DNA of 64,000 bases, from assembly GCA_964548175.1 (NCBI GenBank), contig CAZJQS010000015.1:30600-94599 (forward strand), read 5' to 3'. A program made the position numbers and the translations under genes. This stretch comes from JANQPA01 sp964548175. GTDB lineage: Bacteria > Bacteroidota > Bacteroidia > Chitinophagales > Saprospiraceae. Positions 18,085 through 28,040 of this stretch are shown here, piece by piece (the stretch's first letter is position 1; each line of letters starts with the position of its first letter). Below the pieces are notes generated by a model. The model made no database searches. It worked only from the letters and a program-made list of their open reading frames with translations, and was not told the origin of the DNA.

Positions 18085-18171
18085 CTGTCTCGAGGTTGTG
18101 TAAAAAGTAATCGTACTCGCCCGCCTATCGGCCAGCAGGAGTGACTGATTTTTAACACAACTCCGGGACAG
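18085..18171. repeat. Dispersed palindromic element, short copy without inner hairpin
   Basis: Imperfect arms read CTGTCTCGAGGTTGTGTAAA and, at the other end, TTTTTAACACAACTCCGGGA followed by CAG. The middle GCCCGCCTATCGGCC matches the GC-rich part of other copies. It fills the 117-bp gap between the greA stop and the HIT gene start. Confidence 0.65.
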
Positions 18172-18181
18172 TTCCATTGAA

Positions 18182-18655
18182 TTATACAGTAATGTGAACG
18201 ATTTCAAACTCCAGGTCGCCTCTTGGCGTTTCGACCTTGGCGATCTCTCCGACCTTTTTGCCGAGCAAGCCTTTACCCATAGGAGAGGTGACGGAGATCT
18301 TTTTGTCTTTCAGGTTAGCTTCCGTTTCTGAGACCAACTGATAGGTCAGTTCTTTTTTATTTTTGGTGTTTTTTATGGTCACTTTAGCCAGAACGGTCAC
18401 TTTGGAAGTATCAACCTGGCTGCTGTCCAATATTCTTGCATTGGATAATTCTTTTTCCAATTCATTTATTTTGAGTTCCAGCAGCCCTTGTGCTTCTTTA
18501 GCAGCATCATATTCTGCATTTTCTGATAGATCGCCCTTCTCTCTCGCCTCTGCAATAGCTTTAGCAGCATCTGATCTGCCCTTTGATTTTAGTTCGTCTA
18601 ATTCGGCTATCAGCTTATCGTAGCCCTCTTTAGTTAAATAATTATAAACTGCCAT
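18182..18655 (-). CDS. greA: Transcription elongation factor GreA
   Basis: Cleavage factor that rescues backtracked RNA polymerase, 157 residues, typical length. The N-terminal antiparallel coiled coil covers residues about 1-75 (YLTKEGYDKLIAELDELKS, then EAREKGDLSENAEYDAAKEA with the acidic tip residues). The C-terminal FKBP-like domain includes KKISVTSPMGKGLLGKKVGE. The ATG at 18655 gives the usual MAVYNYLT start. Confidence 0.95.
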   Translation of the reverse strand: MAVYNYLTKEGYDKLIAELDELKSKGRSDAAKAIAEAREKGDLSENAEYDAAKEAQGLLELKINELEKELSNARILDSSQVDTSKVTVLAKVTIKNTKNKKELTYQLVSETEANLKDKKISVTSPMGKGLLGKKVGEIAKVETPRGDLEFEIVHITV

Positions 18656-18823
18656 AAAACAAGATTTTTGAAAATAAACAATAAACTTCTCCCAGTTCTG
18701 AGCCTTGAGGCTTCAGCAACCTGCACTTCGTCTCCAAAATGTTTGAAAAAATTCAGGAAAGTGCTCTCCTGACTGAGAGAAAGCCTTGAAGTTTTGTAGT
18801 AATCAATTCCCAATACTCAAATA

Positions 18824-18872
18824 AAAGGCAAGAACGTTTCCACTCAATAGATGGAAACGTTCTTGCCTTTTA
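18824..18872 (-). terminator. Intrinsic terminator downstream of the PorV/PorQ-like gene
   Basis: A perfect 20-bp stem (AAAAGGCAAGAACGTTTCCA with its complement) encloses a 9-nt loop. On the minus strand the stem ends in TTTTATTT. It lies 58 bp past the PorV/PorQ-like stop and would end the three-gene TonB/T9SS/PorV unit. The rest of 18656-18930 shows no gene. Confidence 0.7.
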
Positions 18873-18930
18873 AGTAAAACAAAAATAGGAATATTACTAA
18901 TAAAACTCAAGAGCTAAGACCAGGAAAATA

Positions 18931-19974
18931 TTAAATACTGATTCTCAGCGAAATATTATGCGTTCCGTTCCAAAGCCGGGAATGCCGGTAGGCATAATCG
19001 ATCCCCAGACGATTGCCTTTGTTTTCCTTATTCAGCGGAAGCTCAAAACTTGCCCCAGCAGAAAGCCCGGTGTAGATAGAAGCTTCAACTTCAGGCACGT
19101 TCCCTAAATCCACTTTGTAGCCGGCGCGGATCATAAAAAGTTCATTCAGGGAGTACTCTGCTCCTGCGCCCAACTGGTCCTGGGAAAAAGAATTGGAGGT
19201 AAAATTGCCCACCATCGTAAACCTATGCCGCTCACCGAACAAAAAGTCATAGGACATTCCGATATTCAACATAGACGGCAATTCAAAGGTAGCCGACCTT
19301 TGATTGAGCGTCAGCTCATATCCTCCGCCATTAGGCGCAGGCGAAGGCGTCGCGAGCCCTTCCCCGGTAAACTTCATGGGGGAGCCGACATTACGCAGTG
19401 AAATACCGAACTTGAAATTGTCATTCTCTCCAGTTACATATTGCACGCCTGCATCCAGGGCAAAACCAAAGGCCGATACGTCAGCAATCGATTCGGAGAT
19501 CAGCCGCAGCCCCAGCCCCACAGAGATCTTATTCTCAAAAGTGTAGGCATAGCCTAGCGCGAGGTGGAAAAAGCTGGGCGAAAAGGTCGTTCCGGTACCC
19601 TCCGGCTGATCAACGGTAGTCACTTCAATCTCCCCAAAATCGAGGGCCATCAGGGTAAGCCCGAAGGCCCCTCCTTCTCCCGCCCTGGTCACAATGCCCA
19701 GCGAATTCATGGTAATGCCCGTTCCTTGCAGATAATTGGCGTAGCCGGCCATGACCTCCAGGCTATTGATCCGGCCAAGCCCGGCTACATTCAAACGCAT
19801 GGCCTCCACCCCGCGAATGTTGGCTGTCGTCATCGTATGCAACCCGGCACTCCTGGCCCAGGGATTCATCAGCAGTTCATAAGCCCCGGCTTCTCCCTGT
19901 CGGTCTGGATTGCCGGCCCAGACAGCAGTAGTCGCCACACAACATAAGAGGAGCAGAAAGTAAATTTTGTTCAT
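18931..19974 (-). CDS. PorV/PorQ family outer-membrane beta-barrel protein
   Basis: A 347-residue protein. The ATG at 19974 is chosen because it opens a signal peptide (MNKIYFLLLLCCVATTAVWA); an upstream in-frame start at 20070 would read through a palindrome and into the neighbour. The mature part matches the PorV/PorQ group, with LLMNPWARSAGLHTM near the N-terminus, then alternating amphipathic strands and a terminal aromatic-rich strand. PorV carries T9SS cargo from the translocon to the PorU sortase; members outside the main por loci have unclear partners. It directly follows a large T9SS cargo gene, so a dedicated escort role is plausible but inferred. Confidence 0.8.
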   Translation of the reverse strand: MNKIYFLLLLCCVATTAVWAGNPDRQGEAGAYELLMNPWARSAGLHTMTTANIRGVEAMRLNVAGLGRINSLEVMAGYANYLQGTGITMNSLGIVTRAGEGGAFGLTLMALDFGEIEVTTVDQPEGTGTTFSPSFFHLALGYAYTFENKISVGLGLRLISESIADVSAFGFALDAGVQYVTGENDNFKFGISLRNVGSPMKFTGEGLATPSPAPNGGGYELTLNQRSATFELPSMLNIGMSYDFLFGERHRFTMVGNFTSNSFSQDQLGAGAEYSLNELFMIRAGYKVDLGNVPEVEASIYTGLSAGASFELPLNKENKGNRLGIDYAYRHSRLWNGTHNISLRISI

Positions 19975-19989
19975 AAAAAATTTATTTGC

Positions 19990-20027
19990 CAGGTCCGGCC
20001 AACCTGCCAGCAGGCTGGCCGGGCCCA
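19990..20027. repeat. GC-rich palindrome between the T9SS cargo and PorV-like genes
   Basis: Arms GGTCCGGCCAACCTG and CAGGCTGGCCGGGCC pair with two mismatches across a 4-nt loop (CCAG). It lies in the 58-bp gap of the probable operon and could act as an attenuator or processing site. Confidence 0.5.
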
Positions 20028-20032
20028 GGTGT

Positions 20033-23000
20033 TTATAATCCAGAGGGGTCAAATTTCCTATTGATCCCAAACCATTTTATCGTGCGTTCTCCCAATTCAC
20101 CGGCATCAATGTGCACTAAATAAATACCGCTGGCAATAGGTATGCCTCTGTTGTTCCTCAGGTCCCATTCCAAGGCAGGACTGATCTGCTGCCGCTTAAT
20201 GGCCCTGTTGACCCCGTCAGGCACCGCACCGACCTCATCACGTCGATACTGCCGGATGAACTTGCCGTCCAGAGAGAAAATAGTCACAATACACTGTGCC
20301 GGCAGATTTGTTATTTTAACCGTCGTCGTAAATTGCGATTGCTCGTAATCAGAGAAGCCATAATACGGGTTAGGTACTACCTTGATCTGATCCAGGGCGC
20401 TTTCTACCTCTATCTCCGACAATGGCTCCGGCTCCTTGTTGTCAATTGTAAACTGATAAGCCGGATAGCCGCCGTATTCCCCAGTACCGACAGCCACCTT
20501 GAAGGGGTTGTCTACTCTCAACTTTACGACCACCTCCTCCGGTATGAGGCCTTCCTCGTAGGATAACAATCCCGTTCCAGGCGCCGTCATGATGAAACCC
20601 GCCCAGGTGATGTCCTCTACGCTCCTTACCTTCGCCAGGCTGGGCCTGTTACTGTCAAAGTTCTCTCTGAACTCCTGACACTCATCATAAGGTGTATTAG
20701 TAACATAAACCATGTGCTGGCCACCCGCCAGGAAGTTGAACAAGGTTACAAAGTTGCCGGCAGGGAGGAACAATTGCGAAGAAGGATTGAACATCATATC
20801 CCCTCCTGTTGGCGGCCCCTGGAAGCCTTCCGCTGCCAGAGACCCGTTGTAAACGGAGTTTTCAGAGAAGAAAATGTTCAGCCGCTGCCCGGTCTCTACA
20901 TCGATGGCATAGCCGGGGAACCAGCCCATGCCGTTACCGGGATCTTCCGTATCCACATCCGGCAAGCCGTCCCCGTTCTGGTCAAAGCGGGTTACATTAG
21001 GATCGGACCGGAGATCAAAATGGCGTCGCCCCCCTTCCGCCTGGAAGCCATTTTGATTGTAGTATCGGTTGGCGCCCTCTACAATGACGCATCGGCTCCA
21101 CAATTCCTTGTTGGGCGTAAATACGATATCCACGTTATTCAACATGGACAGTGATGTTCTTCCCCGAACGAGGTTATTCCCGCTCAGGTCGCTCCAGGCA
21201 GGCGTGATGTATTGCAGGTCCCGGTTCTGGTCTTCCCGGCGACGCCAGTTGGCCATATAATAAGGTAGAAAATAGCCGGGGCCTATATTCGTGTAAGCCT
21301 GTTCGGGATCAATGTCCGCATCTTCTCCGCCGGGGGAGTTATCCACGTAATCAAAGACGAGATCCCCGAAGCTGGTCGTTCCCGCTGCAAAGTCATCCGG
21401 TATGCCGGTCAACCATTGAATGGGTTCTTCAGTAGCGTATTCTTCTTCATAGCCGATCACGCCGTTGCCGTCTATCCGGGTAGTTCCCACCTCAGGGGTT
21501 TGTACGATAGCCACGCTAAAGCCGTATTCTTTAATGATCTGTTCGTTGAGGCGATCGATCGTGCGTTCTGATAGGATGACCGGCTGGGCAGGATCGCTGA
21601 GGTTGCGTAACTCCCAGCGAACGTTGTTGTCCAGTTGGTCATTATTCAAATCTTCATCAGCCAGGCGAAGTTCAAAAGAACCGTTCACGACTTCCAGCGG
21701 ATTGAAAATAGTGATCTCTATCGGTCCTTCTCCGCTTTTGTAAGTAATGACCCCATCAAAAGAACCCTCCATTATGGCCTGACGGGTTTCCTCTGAGATA
21801 TCTAAAAAGCGGCCGCCTGCCCCAACGCCATCCAAGCGGGTAATGGCAGGGCCCTCACCATATTGAGCATTCAGGCGGCGATCGACGATGGGCCGTGGAA
21901 TAGCTATGTAAAAGGGATTGTCCCCGTCTCCGATATTTCGCCGTCCTTCCAAATAGGGCCGCCGCTGCCCAATGACATCTTTAGGATCGAACGGCTCGTA
22001 CTCGTTAAAGGCATAGGCAATGGCTGTAAAGTAATATCGTTTGTGATTGACCAGCCGCCGGTCACCTGATGCGAACCGATCTTCTCTGATGCGAAACGTA
22101 TGCCGAATACCTTCATTACGGCCTTCCACCTGAAGGAAAGGAGCATAAAACTCATCCCCTGTAGGATTATCCACCGTTTCCCAATTAAAAATTCGATCCA
22201 TATTATTTTTTAGATCCGCCTGAAAGATTAACCTCGCTTTATCGGGATCATCCAGATCGGCCAGGGTAACATCCGGGCCCGAAAGCTGGTAAAACTTATA
22301 TCCTTCAAAACGATAAAGCGTATCTTCTGCTCCGGCAGGGATCTGCAAGCCCCTTTGCGCATAAGCTTCGAAGGCATTGTTAGAAGTCAAGGTGTCATTA
22401 GTAAAAATAGCGATGATCTCCCGGTCCAGTTCAATAAAGTCCACATCCGGCGCATCAGGGCCGTCGGTAATCTCAAAGCAGTTATCAAACAAAGCCTGTG
22501 CAATGTCATCAGCTTCCTGCAACTTGCGAATACTCGGACAGGGGTAGTCCTGGTCAGCCACCCAGACTGCACCGATGATCAGCTCATTGACCGCGCCGGG
22601 ATCCAGGCGGAAAGGGCCGGAAGCCTGAAGCGTGCGGCGATCACCAAAAGCCAGTCCTTCAGAACACATGGACCAGCCCCGGGGATCATCCGGTGTATCG
22701 GTAAAAGCATATTTGATCGGCTCTCCGTCCTGATAGGCATCGTCACCAAAAGTGAATGGACTGCCGTCTTTCCACGAGCCGGAGATATAGTTGTAAAATT
22801 CCTGAGCATTTTCGGGATCTGTGGTCCCGAATTCCGGAGAACCCACACCGCCGTTGTTATAGTAAGTAAAAGAAGACATGGGTAGCTCATTGCCGTTTTC
22901 ATCCAACGGACCACGGAAATAGTCAACCCCCAGAATAGGCACTTCTTCACAATAAGTATTTACGCCCAGGGGGCAGACGCAGCCGGTTTGCCCGTCAATG

Positions 23001-24043
23001 GCGTCTTCATTGTACACATAAGCCAGGCTGCGCGTGGTATCGCAACCGATGTAATCATCCGTATAACACCCCAGGTCGGGATCGACCCACATGGCAAAAA
23101 ACATGGAGTCGATACTTTCCACAGCCCTGTTGATCAGCTTATAGCGCTGGAAGGTCATGTCGTTGATCTCGTCATTAGTCGCGTAGGCAAATGCCTGGAC
23201 CTGTATTTCCATTTGTATGGCGTCACCCATGGACTGGGCATGGATATTTCCGGCATCGTTGTAGATCCAGAAGATCATTTCATCGGGAAACTGTGGCTCG
23301 TCCAGGCAACCCCGGATCTCGATCACGGGAAAATCACCCAGATCCGGGTTGTAGTTGCCGTCGCCATCCTGATCCCAGAAGCCGGCCAATCCCTGAGTGG
23401 TATTGGGCAGATCGAACTGGTGGACTTCGAAGAAGAATTCATTACCTTTGGCCGGCCAGCCTTTGACGTCTTTTGGAATATCGTCAGGGTCGTAAGGAAC
23501 CCCTTCCACGACACTTCTTTCATAATTTCGGATGTGCTGTTCGATGCTTTCGCCTTTGACCACAAAGAACTTGTCCCATTTGGCGCAGGACTCCTGGTCC
23601 GTCAACCCCGTCTCCGGGTTAAGCGGGCCGGGCCAGTAGTCGAAGGCGCCATTACTACGCCCGTAAGTTTGCGCAGCTAATTTCAGATTACCGGCAGGGT
23701 CAACACCTCCCAGCCAGACGGCTCCGGCAAATATTGAAGAGACTTCGGGAAGGCCCGGCGATACTTTGGGCACGACATAACGCCCGTCGGTGCCGTCCCA
23801 CCAAACATCGCCTCCGGTGAGCAATCTGGCTCTCACATTGTTGATGGCCTGGTCGATCTGGGTAATGGCGTTATCGCAATTCTCTCTGAACGAAACGGTG
23901 TTTTTATCTACCGTCTTTCCCTCTTTCCTATGGATATTCGGATTGATATTTGCCGAAAGGCTCAGCGTTATCCCTAGCCCGATCATTGTCAATAGCCATT
24001 GTTTGAATTGGCGCATAGCTGAATATGATTTTTCTTTTTTCAT
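20033..24043 (-). CDS. Giant secreted T9SS cargo protein with C-terminal sorting domain
   Basis: About 1336 residues, starting at ATG 24043 (a TTG 10 codons earlier is unlikely). A hydrophobic signal segment lies at about residues 14-32 (WLLTMIGLGITLSLSA). The long ectodomain carries acidic calcium-type loops (DQDGDGNYNPDLGDFP and DQNGDGLPDVDTED) and several Cys. The last 90 residues look like a T9SS type A sorting domain (IKVVPNPYYGFSDYE, then LEWDLRNNRGIPIASGIYLV). I cannot assign an enzymatic function. It begins 4 bp after the TonB receptor stop and precedes a PorV/PorQ-like gene, so the three probably form one exported or surface system. Confidence 0.78.
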   Translation of the reverse strand: MKKEKSYSAMRQFKQWLLTMIGLGITLSLSANINPNIHRKEGKTVDKNTVSFRENCDNAITQIDQAINNVRARLLTGGDVWWDGTDGRYVVPKVSPGLPEVSSIFAGAVWLGGVDPAGNLKLAAQTYGRSNGAFDYWPGPLNPETGLTDQESCAKWDKFFVVKGESIEQHIRNYERSVVEGVPYDPDDIPKDVKGWPAKGNEFFFEVHQFDLPNTTQGLAGFWDQDGDGNYNPDLGDFPVIEIRGCLDEPQFPDEMIFWIYNDAGNIHAQSMGDAIQMEIQVQAFAYATNDEINDMTFQRYKLINRAVESIDSMFFAMWVDPDLGCYTDDYIGCDTTRSLAYVYNEDAIDGQTGCVCPLGVNTYCEEVPILGVDYFRGPLDENGNELPMSSFTYYNNGGVGSPEFGTTDPENAQEFYNYISGSWKDGSPFTFGDDAYQDGEPIKYAFTDTPDDPRGWSMCSEGLAFGDRRTLQASGPFRLDPGAVNELIIGAVWVADQDYPCPSIRKLQEADDIAQALFDNCFEITDGPDAPDVDFIELDREIIAIFTNDTLTSNNAFEAYAQRGLQIPAGAEDTLYRFEGYKFYQLSGPDVTLADLDDPDKARLIFQADLKNNMDRIFNWETVDNPTGDEFYAPFLQVEGRNEGIRHTFRIREDRFASGDRRLVNHKRYYFTAIAYAFNEYEPFDPKDVIGQRRPYLEGRRNIGDGDNPFYIAIPRPIVDRRLNAQYGEGPAITRLDGVGAGGRFLDISEETRQAIMEGSFDGVITYKSGEGPIEITIFNPLEVVNGSFELRLADEDLNNDQLDNNVRWELRNLSDPAQPVILSERTIDRLNEQIIKEYGFSVAIVQTPEVGTTRIDGNGVIGYEEEYATEEPIQWLTGIPDDFAAGTTSFGDLVFDYVDNSPGGEDADIDPEQAYTNIGPGYFLPYYMANWRRREDQNRDLQYITPAWSDLSGNNLVRGRTSLSMLNNVDIVFTPNKELWSRCVIVEGANRYYNQNGFQAEGGRRHFDLRSDPNVTRFDQNGDGLPDVDTEDPGNGMGWFPGYAIDVETGQRLNIFFSENSVYNGSLAAEGFQGPPTGGDMMFNPSSQLFLPAGNFVTLFNFLAGGQHMVYVTNTPYDECQEFRENFDSNRPSLAKVRSVEDITWAGFIMTAPGTGLLSYEEGLIPEEVVVKLRVDNPFKVAVGTGEYGGYPAYQFTIDNKEPEPLSEIEVESALDQIKVVPNPYYGFSDYEQSQFTTTVKITNLPAQCIVTIFSLDGKFIRQYRRDEVGAVPDGVNRAIKRQQISPALEWDLRNNRGIPIASGIYLVHIDAGELGERTIKWFGINRKFDPSGL

Positions 24044-24047
24044 TTTT

Positions 24048-27000
24048 CTAAAAATCGAAAATAGCCCCCACAAAGATCCTTCTGGGCAGGCTAAAATTAT
24101 TTGGGTTCAAAAGGGCCCACTGGTAAGAATCCAGATAAGCCTGGACCTCTCTCCTTGAGTTCTCGATCGTCTGCAGTTTATCCAATCCATCGGATGACAA
24201 CAAGAAGCCGTCATCTGTTGGTGAACCGGATGCGGAATAGACGTTGATCACATTCCGGCGATCCAGCACATTAGAGACCCTCAGGTAAACATTCATGAAC
24301 ATGCCCTGCGAAATCTGGAACGATTTATCTATGCGGGCGTTGAGCGTAAAGGTCCAGGGCAATCTGGATCCGTTGATGGCGCCGGCGATGGTGGCCCCGC
24401 CCAGTTCAAGCGGAGTGATCGTTGCTGTGTAAGGACGTCCGGAAACGGCGATTCCCTGCAGATTGATACCAAGGTTAGCTAGCAACTGCTTACCGAAGAT
24501 CAGGGGGCCTGCATTAGGACCACGAGGAGCAAAACGGTAGTCCATGTTAAGGTTGAAGCGATGCCGCTCATCGAAATTCAACGGGAAGAGGGTCCTCAAA
24601 TTCCCCCGGCTGGTCAGGCCGCGCTGGGAGTCGGCATTGGAGCCGGTACCGTCAGCAAACTGAAGGGTATAGTTCGCATTCAGCTGAACATTTCCGGTTC
24701 TCCTCAGGTCATACTCAAATGAAAAGCCTTTAACCGTTCCGAAATCCAGATTATCATAAGTAGTATACTGATTAACAAAAGGGACAGGGAACACGGTACG
24801 CACCTGTATCATATCTCTCATCTCTTTGTAATAGGCAGCCATTTTGATCGCTGAGGAAGAAGAAACTACCTGCCGGAAACCCACTTCGTAATCGATCGTA
24901 CGCTCGGGTCTCAGATTCGGGTTGTTTTTTATTATGCCGGCCTCATCGGTAAAATAAAAATAGTCTCTGGCTGTAGCCAGGGTATTAGTGGGCGGCCGCT
25001 GCACCAATATGTCGTAATGCGCAAAGAAGTTGGCGTACTCAGAAATGGGGAAAGAGAAAGCCAGACGAGGCATGATATTGACCTGCGCTTCGTAATCCTC
25101 GAAGGAAACGCTGGGGTCAAAGTCCCTGGACTTGATGAAATTATTGTTCTGGGTGACTCTGGAATCTTTATATTTAGGAAAAACCAAGCCTCCGGAAATA
25201 ATTTCAGTAGGGCTGTTTACCGGCGTTCCGTCATTCCGGTACCATTGATCCCCATCCCGGTAAGCCAGCACGACCGGATCAGTGGAAATATTATCTTCAT
25301 TTTCAAGATACACCTTGAAGTCATCTCCTATATTACCCGGGCGTTGCCCTTCAAAGTTTTCGTGAAATTCGGCGGCGCCCATGATCTCATACAGGGAGTA
25401 GATATCCCTGAGCACCTGTGTGTTGGCGTCGTAGCGGTCGATGCGAACGCCCAGGCGGAAGATGATGTCCCGGAAGGTAAATTTGTCCTGGATATAGGCT
25501 GCCTGATAGATCGGGCGGTTGGGTGCTACAGGAAAGGTTCTGACGCCTTCTTCGTCTTCGGCGGTAAAAAAGTCTTCAAAATCCCCGTTGAAAGGCATAC
25601 CGAGATAATCGTAGCCAAAATAATTGATGATGCGCTGATCGTTCAACTCTTTGGCGGAGAACATGCTCAGGCTCAGCTGATCCGGGGTCAAGCCATCTAC
25701 ATTGACGAACTCATCGAGGCCCTGCCCGGTTACTTTCCTGACTTCCCGGAAAAAGCGGCTGTCCGATTGCTCCTCTAGTTTAAGGCTTAATAAAGGTACG
25801 GAAGGAAATTCCGGAATGCCGGTAAAAAAGCCTACGGTGTCGGCCGCCTCATCGATTCCCAAAATGTGGATATTGGCCTGCTGCCGGGCAATGTTCCACA
25901 AGCTGCGCGGCGCCACCGTATAGCCCCGGTTAATCCGCTCTTCGTACATGACGCCGAACTGAATGTTGTGCACGCCCTGATCAGAATTACCGGGCACCAG
26001 TTGGAAGCTGGCATTGGCATTAAAAGTGATGATGTCGTTCTCGTTCCTGTTGTAATTATTGAACACGGTGCCTACGTTGGCATGGAAGTTCCAGGAGTTG
26101 TTATAAAGGCCGGAAATGGCCCCATTAGGTGCAAAAAAGGTTTCCAGGGCCAGCAAATTGCCGGTTAGGCCGCCGCCGCCCAGCAGATAGTTGCCGATAT
26201 TGCCGTTCAGCCCTTCCTCAAAATTAAGGCCCATAGCCCTGTTGTAATTGGTTAATACCGGATTGACCGTACCAGGAGTATAGCCCCGGAGCACGCGCAG
26301 GTAGTCTGTGTGGACGGCTTCGGTAAGTTGCGTTTCTTCATTAAACTGTACAGCAAAGGTGGGTATCCATTCGACGTCAAACTGGCCAATGTAGCCGTAA
26401 TCAAAAAAGCGATCCTGATGGTTGAAGTCCGAATTCTCCGATTCATTTTTTTCGTAGCCAAAACTCAGGTCATAGGAAGCATTCTGGATAAAACCTCCTG
26501 CTCCGGACAACCGATGGCGGAATCTAAAATTTCCCCTTATATTAGATCCGGTGACCAACGGATTATTGTGGCTGTTCATCAACGCCCATCCACGTGGAGT
26601 AAAGCGGTTTCGGGTATCCCGGTAGGCGCCTGTAAAAGAGACATCGATATCGTCAGTCAACAAGGCGTCCAGTTTTGCCGTAAGATCCAGTCGGCTGGAA
26701 GCCTCATTGGGAAAGGCATCCAGTTCGTCAACATCGCTATTTCTCAAAAAATCAGCCGCCACCAGGGGAATACCGCCGTTCCCCAGCAGCGGATTGGCTT
26801 CCAGCTCTGCCAGCACATCCTCTTTCACCCGGAACACAGGTACGGCCGGCGGGTCATCATCATACTGGTAAGTATACCTTCCGGCCAGACGATACCCCAA
26901 AATAGATCGGCCTTCCGCATTTTTCAAAATAGGCCCGCTCAAGTTAAAGCCGATGAGGCTATTCTTGTAGGCATCCAGAAATTCAGAAGTTTCCAGCTCT

Positions 27001-27695
27001 ACCCCTCCCGAGAATTTATTGGAAGGCCCTTTAGTCGTAATGGAGATGATCCCACCGGTGACGTCCCCGTAACGGGCTTCGATACCACCGGTGATCACCT
27101 GAAGCTGGTCGATTTCCGATTCGGGGATCAGACTTCCCTGCACCCGGAGCCCGTCCACGTAATAGTCCGTAGCGTTGGATCTCGACCCCCGGATGGTGAT
27201 GGCGTCCCCCTCATCGGTAGTCGCCAGGCCGGCGGCAGTGGAAGCCAGGGCATTGATATTCCGGGTAGGAAGATTGCGAATTTGCTCACTGGTCAGGGTT
27301 GTTCCTGAAGTGGTATTGTCCTGTTCCACCAGGGGCACGGCGTAATCTACGACCACCACTTCATCGAGAATGATCCCCCCACCGGTAGAAATAGTCAGGT
27401 CAAGTTTATTAGCTTTACCTGCCAGCACCTTCACATTGGTTACGCGCTTGGGTTGATATCCGGTGTAGGAAGCCTCCACGTCATAAGTTCCCGGATCGAT
27501 ATTGCTAAAGCTATAGTTGCCGAAGTCGTCGGTCTCCGTCACATTTCTCAGCACCTCATTCTGATAGAGGGCTACCGTTCCGAAAACAATGTTCTCGCCG
27601 GATTCTTCGTCAGTGACCTTACCGGACAGAGAGGTTTGCCCATATGAAAGCATACCTACAGATAAGGCCAGCAATACGAGTAAAATTCTTAACAT
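24048..27695 (-). CDS. TonB-dependent receptor with carboxypeptidase-regulatory domain
   Basis: A 1215-residue outer-membrane receptor. After the signal peptide (MLRILLVLLALSVGMLSYG) comes a CarboxypepD_reg-like domain (residues about 22-105, LSGKVTDEESGENIVFGTVA). A plug follows (about 110-225, with EQIRNLPTRNINALASTAAG, ITIRGSRSNATDYYVDG and VITGGIEARYGDVTGGIISI). A 22-strand barrel then runs to the terminal IFVGAIFDF. Such proteins import or bind large substrates using energy from TonB-ExbBD. No SusD-like lipoprotein is adjacent; its partner is instead the giant T9SS protein 4 bp downstream, so it is not a classical SusCD pair. The substrate is unknown. Confidence 0.9.
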   Translation of the reverse strand: MLRILLVLLALSVGMLSYGQTSLSGKVTDEESGENIVFGTVALYQNEVLRNVTETDDFGNYSFSNIDPGTYDVEASYTGYQPKRVTNVKVLAGKANKLDLTISTGGGIILDEVVVVDYAVPLVEQDNTTSGTTLTSEQIRNLPTRNINALASTAAGLATTDEGDAITIRGSRSNATDYYVDGLRVQGSLIPESEIDQLQVITGGIEARYGDVTGGIISITTKGPSNKFSGGVELETSEFLDAYKNSLIGFNLSGPILKNAEGRSILGYRLAGRYTYQYDDDPPAVPVFRVKEDVLAELEANPLLGNGGIPLVAADFLRNSDVDELDAFPNEASSRLDLTAKLDALLTDDIDVSFTGAYRDTRNRFTPRGWALMNSHNNPLVTGSNIRGNFRFRHRLSGAGGFIQNASYDLSFGYEKNESENSDFNHQDRFFDYGYIGQFDVEWIPTFAVQFNEETQLTEAVHTDYLRVLRGYTPGTVNPVLTNYNRAMGLNFEEGLNGNIGNYLLGGGGLTGNLLALETFFAPNGAISGLYNNSWNFHANVGTVFNNYNRNENDIITFNANASFQLVPGNSDQGVHNIQFGVMYEERINRGYTVAPRSLWNIARQQANIHILGIDEAADTVGFFTGIPEFPSVPLLSLKLEEQSDSRFFREVRKVTGQGLDEFVNVDGLTPDQLSLSMFSAKELNDQRIINYFGYDYLGMPFNGDFEDFFTAEDEEGVRTFPVAPNRPIYQAAYIQDKFTFRDIIFRLGVRIDRYDANTQVLRDIYSLYEIMGAAEFHENFEGQRPGNIGDDFKVYLENEDNISTDPVVLAYRDGDQWYRNDGTPVNSPTEIISGGLVFPKYKDSRVTQNNNFIKSRDFDPSVSFEDYEAQVNIMPRLAFSFPISEYANFFAHYDILVQRPPTNTLATARDYFYFTDEAGIIKNNPNLRPERTIDYEVGFRQVVSSSSAIKMAAYYKEMRDMIQVRTVFPVPFVNQYTTYDNLDFGTVKGFSFEYDLRRTGNVQLNANYTLQFADGTGSNADSQRGLTSRGNLRTLFPLNFDERHRFNLNMDYRFAPRGPNAGPLIFGKQLLANLGINLQGIAVSGRPYTATITPLELGGATIAGAINGSRLPWTFTLNARIDKSFQISQGMFMNVYLRVSNVLDRRNVINVYSASGSPTDDGFLLSSDGLDKLQTIENSRREVQAYLDSYQWALLNPNNFSLPRRIFVGAIFDF

Positions 27696-28040
27696 ACTGG
27701 AATAATTTTCATTCTGGACATCTTAACCACATGGTTTTGACGCAAAAAATATTTTGTAATGGACATCATCATTTACAGCCATCAGTGCGCCCGAGATTGA
27801 GCCGTACAATTTTAACAAAAATAAAATTACTAACTAAGCGCCTCGTGATATACCTAAAAAAATTAAGCCCTTTGGCAGACAAAAAGGGGGTCTGCATCGT
27901 TCGACTCCTTTGTGGAACGAAAAACACCATCCACCTGCTCCCTGGACAAAGGTCATTTGGTACAGTAAATGACAAAGCCTGGGCCGGGTTAACATTTTCC
28001 GTTTATCTTTACCTCGTCAAAAAATGGAAATTGAAAACTC
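27696..28040. other. Intergenic gap of 345 bp between divergent genes
   Basis: The gap separates the TonB receptor operon (minus) from a lipoprotein gene (plus) and must hold both promoters. A TATCTTTA box (28004-28011, plus) lies 30 bp before the lipoprotein ATG and is one base off the -7 consensus. Two small hairpins are present (GCAGAC/GTCTGC at 27875-27895, CGTTC/GAACG at about 27898-27919). I see no gene or RNA family here. Confidence 0.5.

Noticed and set aside
19975..20070. An upstream start for the PorV/PorQ-like gene.
   Set aside because: It would overlap the end of the T9SS cargo gene, read through a palindrome and bury the signal peptide.
22988..23680. A 230-codon open frame on the plus strand inside the T9SS cargo gene.
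   Set aside because: It is antisense to a well-supported large gene and has no signal or domain of its own.
27696..28040. A riboswitch or small RNA between the TonB receptor and lipoprotein genes.
   Set aside because: Only two short hairpins of 5-6 bp were found and they do not match a known riboswitch pattern.
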